NCBI RefSeq assembly: GCF_024347435.1
Contig: NZ_AP025481.1
Span: forward strand, 992,001-1,056,000
DNA length: 64,000 bases
DNA from: Vibrio cyclitrophicus
Lineage (GTDB): Bacteria; Pseudomonadota; Gammaproteobacteria; Enterobacterales; Vibrionaceae
Direction of reading: 5' to 3'
The position numbers and the translations under genes were made by a program. The notes beneath the pieces were generated by a model. That model saw only the letters and a program-made list of their open reading frames with translations, was not told where the DNA came from and ran no database searches. Below are positions 58,320 through 64,000 of this stretch, one piece after another. Every line of letters starts with the position of its first letter. Position 1 is the stretch's first letter.

Positions 58320-59516
58320 TTATAGTTGGCCTGAGAAAGCTTTTTGGGAAAGGCTATCGAACAAAGGAAAAGCGACTTGTTTATTAGTTTTAGTATCTAT
58401 ATCTAAGACTTTATCAACAATATCGCAAAATTTCTTTTGTAGTTCCATCGGAGGAACTATTAAAGTTAAATTTTCAACCTGCTGTTTTGTTAAAGCCTCT
58501 CGTGTAGCGCCTCCAGATGTAGCGATTCGCATCAACATTTGCTTAAAACTCGTCGAGGTTATTAGCCTCTTCGCAAATTCTGGTAAAAGTAACGCCCTAT
58601 CAACACGTATTATACAAACGTGTTGGTTTACTCGAGCGGGTAATACGTTGCTTGGAACCATTGTACAACGACATACGGATGCGCCTGTAATATTCAAAAG
58701 AATATCTTGCTCTTGAACGACTACATTTTTAAGCTTTTCAGCCTGTTCGTTTGATATAAATGCAAGATCTTTATAGATAAAGGTATTATCATGCACATTA
58801 AGGCTTCTTATGAGAGAAATCCCGGCGCTCAGATAAGCTTCCTTCCCTCCGCGTGGAGTTGACCCACTACCAAGTTTTGATGTTAAATCTTGAAGCTTAC
58901 GAACACCCCACCCCTTCGGATTCGTTACCGGATCACCAAACATATCCAAAAACACGCTACGTAAGAACTCATCGGCAAGGTCAATGGCTTGCTTGCGTTT
59001 CTGGCGGATGGCATCGGCTTTATCCAAAATGGCAGCGATGCGTTTTTGTTCTTCTAGTGGGGGGAGTGGGATCTGAAAAATTTTCAAATCAGTTGCTGAT
59101 AGATTCGGTTGAGCAGCGCCATTTTCATATAATTGAATCTCTCTTTCGCAAAGAAAGCTACCTAAGTAGTGCTTCAAATAGTCGATGTGTATTTTCTCAT
59201 TCACGCGAATGATCACAAGAGATGAAGCTATTGCCCCTTTCATATCTGAGTCAACCAATGCGAACTTACCTAGAGAGCCTCGCAAACAAAAAAGGATATC
59301 CCCTTTTTCGATTTTCCCGCTGTTCAATGAATTGAACTTATCCTCAGTTATGTAATTGAGCGCATCTGCATAAATAGTATGAACAAGGCTTAGATTACCA
59401 GCATTAATAAATGGGATACCCTCATCAACAAAAGAGCCTTTTGATGGGTAGTTTTTCCCTCTATCACCATTAATAAACTGGGCTACGTCTCCAAAGCTTA
59501 CGACGGGCCAACTCAT
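58320..59516 (-). CDS. hsdS: type I restriction-modification specificity subunit
   Basis: 398 residues. Two target-recognition domains, each followed by a conserved helix: TRD1 to about residue 145 with the spacer [27 protein letters not shown]2 from about 200 to 345 with the second spacer [19 protein letters not shown]. This is the normal length and symmetry. It sets the bipartite DNA site read by the methylase and nuclease. ATG overlaps the hsdM stop (ATGA). The TRDs differ from each other, so an asymmetric site is expected; the site itself cannot be read. Confidence 0.93.
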   Translation of the reverse strand: MSWPVVSFGDVAQFINGDRGKNYPSKGSFVDEGIPFINAGNLSLVHTIYADALNYITEDKFNSLNSGKIEKGDILFCLRGSLGKFALVDSDMKGAIASSLVIIRVNEKIHIDYLKHYLGSFLCEREIQLYENGAAQPNLSATDLKIFQIPLPPLEEQKRIAAILDKADAIRQKRKQAIDLADEFLRSVFLDMFGDPVTNPKGWGVRKLQDLTSKLGSGSTPRGGKEAYLSAGISLIRSLNVHDNTFIYKDLAFISNEQAEKLKNVVVQEQDILLNITGASVCRCTMVPSNVLPARVNQHVCIIRVDRALLLPEFAKRLITSTSFKQMLMRIATSGGATREALTKQQVENLTLIVPPMELQKKFCDIVDKVLDIDTKTNKQVAFPLFDSLSQKAFSGQL

Positions 59517-61108
59517 AGCATCAACTCCAACTCATTTAGGTCAGCTAGAATGTCATTCTCGAGGGCTTTGAGTTTGCTCAGAATCACTTTCGGTTCTTCA
59601 TAGCTTTCTTGCTCGTACACCACTTCTTTATAACGGTTGATCGACAGGTCATATTTGTTCGACTTAATATCCTCTTTATCAACCAAGAAGGCTTTTTGAG
59701 TTTTGTCTGCCCATTGTTCGGTTGACTCACCTGCCATTACCGCCGCTTGATACGCTTTGTACTGAGTAACAAGATCAGGTAAGTCGTTATCTTTGATTGG
59801 GGTACGCTTATCGTCTAACGAACGGCCATCGGCTTGCACGTCGTAGAACCAAACCTTGTTTGTGCTGCCACCTTTGGTGAAGATTAAAATTGCGGTAGAC
59901 ACACCAGCGTATGGCTTGAACACACCGCTTGGTAGCGAGATAACAGCTTCTAACTGGTTATCTTCAATTAGGTGTGCACGAAGCGCTTGGTGCGCTTTAG
60001 AACTGCCGAATAGAACACCGTCAGGCACAACTGTTGCGCTACGACCACCGACTTTCAGCATGCGTTGAATCAACGCAACAAACAGCAGCTCGGTCTTTTT
60101 AGTTTTCACAACTTTTAGAATCGCAGGATCGACGTCTTCTTCATCTAGGCTACCCTTGAACGGTGGGTTGGCAAGGATGATATCGAAGCCATTTTTAGCC
60201 TCATCGGGGAAGCGTTCAATAAAGCTTTGGCTTAATGTATCTTGGTAGTGGATATCCGGCTGTTTTACACCGTGCATCACCAAGTTCATTGCCGCAACAC
60301 GCAGCATGGTAGAGTCAAAATCAAAGCCGTGGAACATGTCGTAATCGATATGGGCGCGGTTTTCAAGCTTGTCACCTGCGTACAAACAATTAAATACCGG
60401 ATTACCGTCAATATCTAATACTGGCTTGCCTTCTTCGTCAAACGCTTGCTCTTTCTCGGTGCCTTCTGGTGAAGAATATTTCTCTAACAAGTATTCGTAC
60501 GTCGATGAAAGAAAGCCGCCAGTACCACAAGCAGGGTCACAAATGCGGTGTGTTTCTTCTACATCGAGCATTTCGATCATGGCTCGAATGATATGGCGCG
60601 GTGTACGGAACTGACCGTTAATACCAGCGGTGGTCAATTTTGAAAGTAGGTACTCGTACAAATCGCCTTTTACGTCTTTGTTTTCTAGCGGTAGCTCACT
60701 CACCAACTCAACCGCCTTCACCAATAGCGATTGCTTTTGAATCATTAGCTGAGCATCTTTCATAAACTCAGCAAACAAGGTGTCATCGCTGGTCAGCTCT
60801 TTAAAGAAGGGAAATAGCTCGTCTTTAACCAATGGGTAAAGCTTTTCCGCACCTAAATGACGGAAATTTCCCCAGCGGATATGTTGCTTGTCCTTCTCTT
60901 TATCTTCACTAACAGGAAAGCGGCGATTAAATGGCTTACCAGTACGAGCGCTACGCTTCTCATCGTTACGCTCATTCATGTCTAACATACGGGCATACAT
61001 CAAGTAAGTAATTTGCTCAACGACGGTTAAAGGGTTGGTGATACCACCGGTCCAGAACTCTTCCCATAGCTTATCGATTTGGCTTTTTAGTGCACCTGAT
61101 GTAATCAT
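59513..61108 (-). CDS. hsdM: type I restriction-modification DNA methyltransferase subunit
   Basis: 531 residues. N-terminal helical domain ([33 protein letters not shown] fits HsdM_N; only the region is quoted in part), SAM motif [10 protein letters not shown] (191-199) and the adenine-methylase catalytic NPPF (314-317). Adds N6-methyl to adenine in the HsdS-defined site and forms M2S with HsdS. Overlaps hsdS by four bases; a 170-base gap with a small tandem repeat separates it from hsdR. Confidence 0.95.
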   Translation of the reverse strand: MITSGALKSQIDKLWEEFWTGGITNPLTVVEQITYLMYARMLDMNERNDEKRSARTGKPFNRRFPVSEDKEKDKQHIRWGNFRHLGAEKLYPLVKDELFPFFKELTSDDTLFAEFMKDAQLMIQKQSLLVKAVELVSELPLENKDVKGDLYEYLLSKLTTAGINGQFRTPRHIIRAMIEMLDVEETHRICDPACGTGGFLSSTYEYLLEKYSSPEGTEKEQAFDEEGKPVLDIDGNPVFNCLYAGDKLENRAHIDYDMFHGFDFDSTMLRVAAMNLVMHGVKQPDIHYQDTLSQSFIERFPDEAKNGFDIILANPPFKGSLDEEDVDPAILKVVKTKKTELLFVALIQRMLKVGGRSATVVPDGVLFGSSKAHQALRAHLIEDNQLEAVISLPSGVFKPYAGVSTAILIFTKGGSTNKVWFYDVQADGRSLDDKRTPIKDNDLPDLVTQYKAYQAAVMAGESTEQWADKTQKAFLVDKEDIKSNKYDLSINRYKEVVYEQESYEEPKVILSKLKALENDILADLNELELML

Positions 61109-61193
61109 TATTCATTCTCTTAATTTTTCGCTTGACTGCTTGCTTAATTCTTCAGCAAAGCTAGTTCGGGAGCAACCGACGGCGTATTCGGAG

Positions 61194-61219
61194 CCTTAAT
61201 TCAAGGCCCTAATTCAAGG
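61194..61219. repeat. tandem 13-bp duplication between hsdR and hsdM
   Basis: CCTTAATTCAAGG (61194-61206) is followed directly by CCCTAATTCAAGG (61207-61219), one base different. Each unit is itself nearly palindromic (CCTT...AAGG). It lies in the 170-base spacer between the hsdR stop and the hsdM start and could be a regulator site or a slippage product. Confidence 0.6.
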
Positions 61220-61278
61220 TAGTAGCCGCTGGTTTTTAATGGTTGTAGTGTAATCAGCTTGCTGGCTTAACCAAAGGG

Positions 61279-64000
61279 CTAATTCACTGCTTTCTCGACG
61301 CTTGATTGTTTATTACCCAAATGCACGCTAAAGCGACGCACAAATTGCTCAACTACATCTGCTTGAGCTGGGTTCGGGAACACGCCGTCTAATCCCGCAT
61401 CGTCAATTTGATTAAATGGTGCGTCATAAAGAGCTTCAATATCAACGCTGCCATAACGACATAAGTGATTCTTGAGCATGCCGATAAAACGCTGCTGTCT
61501 TGCGTTCAAGTGAGTATGAACTTGTTGAACGAATGCGGTAAATTCATGCTCAATTTGTTGTTCATCCATCCCTACAATCGTTCGTAAAATTTGGTCTAAT
61601 TCGGCGGTTGATTCAGGGAAGAACTCTTTGAGTGTATGTAAATCCACATTTGGGTTTTGTGTATGCACCAGTGCATTCAGTGTTGATAAATCGGCTTCTG
61701 TCACCGCTTGCCCGCCACGTATTTTCTGTAGCACAGTGTTAGATTCAAACAGTGGCGTAAGTGTCTTTTCAACTTCTTGACGATAGATCTCGTAATCCAC
61801 AGTGATAATGTCGGTTTTAATCTCATCTGTTTCATAGAGCGTTGGATCTTCACGTAGGTCAATAATAGGCGTTTGCGGCGCAGGAGGAGCTATGCCTTTA
61901 TCACGCAAGTGGATAACCGTGCGTAAATTATGGCGACACGCTTCTACCGCAAAATAATCGGCATCACTCAAATAGTTGGGTTGTTGAATCTGCTTGATCG
62001 TTGCCGCTTTACTACGCACTTCATTTAGATGCATCGACAGACTGATGACCTTGTCTAAGATCGGCGGTGCCTCTAACTCAACTTTACTTGGCTGCTGCAG
62101 TTTGGTGAGTTGCAATTGTAAGAATTGCAGGTCTAAACGCAGCGCTTCACTTTCACCAGTAGTCTTCTTCCACTGCATCAGAGGTGCCATTTCATCAAAG
62201 AGTAACGCTTTAGTATCTGGCGCCATCTGCATTAAACGTTTTTCTTCACTCAGCTGTGCTTTTAGTTTCCATTTCTCTCGTACCGCGATGGTTTGATCAT
62301 TTAGAGAATCAATGTCTGCCTTAATCTGCGGTATAACGTCGGCAAAGATTTCCATCTCCGCTTTCTTAAGCGCTTCGACGGCAAGCACTAATTTGGCTTC
62401 AAATACTTTTTGCGCCAAAGATTTACTTTGCGTTCCTTCATCCTCATCTGGGTTCATTTTGAAATGCTCAAAGTTGCCCCAGTGGTCGAAGATGAGAAAG
62501 TGCTTTTTATCTAACCCTGGTCCGTACAAGTTTTCACATAAACGAGTACCACGCCCTACCATTTGCCAAAATTTCACTTTTGATTTGATAGGCTTAGCAA
62601 AGACCAAGTTAACACATTCAGGTACATCTATACCGGTGTCTAACATATCAACTGAGACGGCAATGGTAACTTCATCATCGTTACCTTCAGTACTTTTGAA
62701 GTTGTCGATAAGTTCTTCTGCTCTCTCATATTTTGAGTGGATAACTCGGCAGAAATTTCCACCCATATCTGGGTACATTTCACTAAACAACTCAGCTAGC
62801 AGTTCGGCGTGAGCTATGTTTCTTGCAAAGATAATCGATTTACCAGGAAGTTGGTCATCCACATCTTTTAAACCCTTTTCCATTAGGTTGCGGATGATTG
62901 CTCGGTTGGTATCTTTATTGAATATAGCTTTATCAACCTGCTTCGCATCGAAATCCAGAGTGTTTGGATCAATACCTTGGTCTTCTAGTTCTGCAATCTG
63001 CTCATCCGTCAGTTCGCTTGCCTTAATGCCATCACGTAAGAATTGAGTTGTGTGAGTGACGACTTTAAATGGAACTAAGTTTTTCTCTTCAATCGCTTGC
63101 TCAAGTGGGTAGTTCGCCGTGGGCATTTTGTAGTCGCAGCCGAACAACTGACTGGTTGAGCGCGAAATCATCTCAACAGGTGTCGCGGTTAAACCTACTT
63201 GTAATGCATCGAAATATTTGAATAGCTCGCCGTACTTGTTGTAAATCGAACGATGCGATTCATCCGCAACAATTAGGTCAAAGTGACCAACATCATACTC
63301 TTCATAATTTTGGATCATGCCCGGATAGGTCGCGATAACAATACGCGCTTTTGAAGCTAGTTCTTTCTTACTTTTACCTTTGATGAATAGCGGCTCTTTA
63401 GTGTGTTCATTAAACGCATTACCTGCCTGTTTACGTAGCTCTTTTCGGTCACATAAGAACAGAATACGTTTCGCCCAACCTGCATCTAACAAGCGCTTAG
63501 CTAAAGCAATAGAGACTCGCGTTTTACCCGTCCCTGTTGCCTGTACAATAAGAGCCTTTCGATGTTTGTCTGAAAAGCGCTCACAAATACGGCTGATGCT
63601 TTCCATTTGATACAAACGGCCCGCAACTTTTGTATCAATGGGTGTGCTGTTTAAATCTTTCTTTATTTCTCGTTGAAGAATCAGATACTGAAGACTGTCT
63701 TTTGAGTAGTAGCCAAAAATTAACCTAGGAGCGTAACCTTGAGCATCATCCCAAATATAGATTTCGTAGCCGTTAGTGTAGAAAATGACTGGGCGCTGGC
63801 CGGTATTTGCTTCTAGAGCGTCTGCATATAATTTTGCTTGCTCACGACCTGCATTAGCATCTTTTCGAGTTCGTTTAGCTTCAATGACAGCCAGTGGCTT
63901 TCCATTGTCATCCCACAGAACATAGTCGCAAAAACCTTTACCTGTTGTAGTAGGCTGCCCATCGACTTCATACTCTTTTGACACCTGTTCCGTGCTTTCA
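61279..64000 (-). CDS. hsdR: type I restriction enzyme endonuclease/translocase subunit, N-terminus cut by window
   Basis: The frame is open to the window edge, at least 906 residues; the start lies beyond 64000 (an in-frame GTG near 63984 is not needed). In order: nuclease PD-(D/E)xK core (DYVLWDDNGKPLAVIEAKR in part, with the catalytic EAK), Walker A ATGTGKTR, motif II DESH, motif III GLTATP, and motif VI MVGRGTRL, then the helical C-terminal region. It cleaves DNA at a distance after ATP-driven translocation by the R2M2S complex. First visible gene of the hsdRMS operon. Apparently intact as far as seen. Confidence 0.93.
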   Translation of the reverse strand, partial: ESTEQVSKEYEVDGQPTTTGKGFCDYVLWDDNGKPLAVIEAKRTRKDANAGREQAKLYADALEANTGQRPVIFYTNGYEIYIWDDAQGYAPRLIFGYYSKDSLQYLILQREIKKDLNSTPIDTKVAGRLYQMESISRICERFSDKHRKALIVQATGTGKTRVSIALAKRLLDAGWAKRILFLCDRKELRKQAGNAFNEHTKEPLFIKGKSKKELASKARIVIATYPGMIQNYEEYDVGHFDLIVADESHRSIYNKYGELFKYFDALQVGLTATPVEMISRSTSQLFGCDYKMPTANYPLEQAIEEKNLVPFKVVTHTTQFLRDGIKASELTDEQIAELEDQGIDPNTLDFDAKQVDKAIFNKDTNRAIIRNLMEKGLKDVDDQLPGKSIIFARNIAHAELLAELFSEMYPDMGGNFCRVIHSKYERAEELIDNFKSTEGNDDEVTIAVSVDMLDTGIDVPECVNLVFAKPIKSKVKFWQMVGRGTRLCENLYGPGLDKKHFLIFDHWGNFEHFKMNPDEDEGTQSKSLAQKVFEAKLVLAVEALKKAEMEIFADVIPQIKADIDSLNDQTIAVREKWKLKAQLSEEKRLMQMAPDTKALLFDEMAPLMQWKKTTGESEALRLDLQFLQLQLTKLQQPSKVELEAPPILDKVISLSMHLNEVRSKAATIKQIQQPNYLSDADYFAVEACRHNLRTVIHLRDKGIAPPAPQTPIIDLREDPTLYETDEIKTDIITVDYEIYRQEVEKTLTPLFESNTVLQKIRGGQAVTEADLSTLNALVHTQNPNVDLHTLKEFFPESTAELDQILRTIVGMDEQQIEHEFTAFVQQVHTHLNARQQRFIGMLKNHLCRYGSVDIEALYDAPFNQIDDAGLDGVFPNPAQADVVEQFVRRFSVHLGNKQSSVEKAVN

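Noticed and set aside
61994..63046. Several long plus-strand frames opposite hsdR.
   Set aside because: They mirror the intact hsdR coding sequence and have the composition of reverse-strand shadows.
29302..64000. CRISPR array or cas genes expected in a CAST-type element.
   Set aside because: No repeat-spacer pattern and no Cas-like protein in the window. Such genes may lie beyond 64000, but nothing here supports a call.

Overview
The window looks like a chromosome segment of a marine gammaproteobacterium, most probably a Vibrio (Splendidus-clade-like). The grounds are gene content and protein style: a DUF2999 protein, a TPP-riboswitch-led thiD-thiZXY-tenA-thiM salvage operon, a PACE/LysR pair, a DUF4382 lipoprotein, and a Tn7-family transposon end very like those of Vibrio type I-F CRISPR-associated transposons. 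This assignment is an inference, since there is no rRNA or marker gene here.

Region 1 (1-18.7 kb) is ordinary core or flexible chromosome: an HlyD/DUF2955 efflux pair, an AraC regulator, a relic of a GGDEF gene, a PACE efflux pump with a divergent LysR gene, thiE, a chemotaxis receptor, the thiamine-precursor salvage operon on the minus strand behind a TPP riboswitch, an EamA transporter with an AraC/cupin regulator, a DUF4382 lipoprotein, a DUF2999 protein and a YdcF/ElyC-like protein. thiE is cut off from the thi operon by the oppositely oriented chemotaxis gene and a terminator.

Region 2 (18.99-29.3 kb) is a transition zone. It holds a complete IS21-family element with a 4-bp target duplication and a glutathione S-transferase gene behind a perfect TetR-type palindrome. 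AT-rich accessory genes follow: a SieB-like membrane protein split at an A8 tract with a slippery heptamer, then a three-gene operon of a secreted protein, a membrane protein and a trypsin-like protease carrying four near-identical 333-bp repeats.

Region 3 (29.3-64 kb) starts exactly at what I read as the right end of a Tn7-like transposon (three TnsB-type sites, 29302-29410) and is a dense minus-strand defence island. From the transposon end inwards it contains: (a) a six-gene operon with three large dynamin-like GTPases, a possible pseudo-GTPase, a two-TM coiled-coil protein and a small helical protein; (b) a HEPN protein; (c) a RavA/ViaA-like MoxR ATPase plus VWA pair beside a fragment of a second VWA gene; (d) a metallo-beta-lactamase-fold protein coupled to a membrane protein; (e) a Druantia type III-like pair (DruH-like and a 2107-aa DEAH/DUF1998 helicase) followed by a DUF3696 ATPase and a PLD-like protein; and (f) a type I restriction-modification system (hsdRMS), with hsdR running off the window. 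No tns, tniQ, cas or CRISPR sequence is visible, so the transposition genes and the other end should lie beyond base 64000.

The best candidate for a new system is the six-gene multi-dynamin operon at 29.6-39.2 kb. The secreted/membrane/protease trio at 23.4-27.7 kb comes second.
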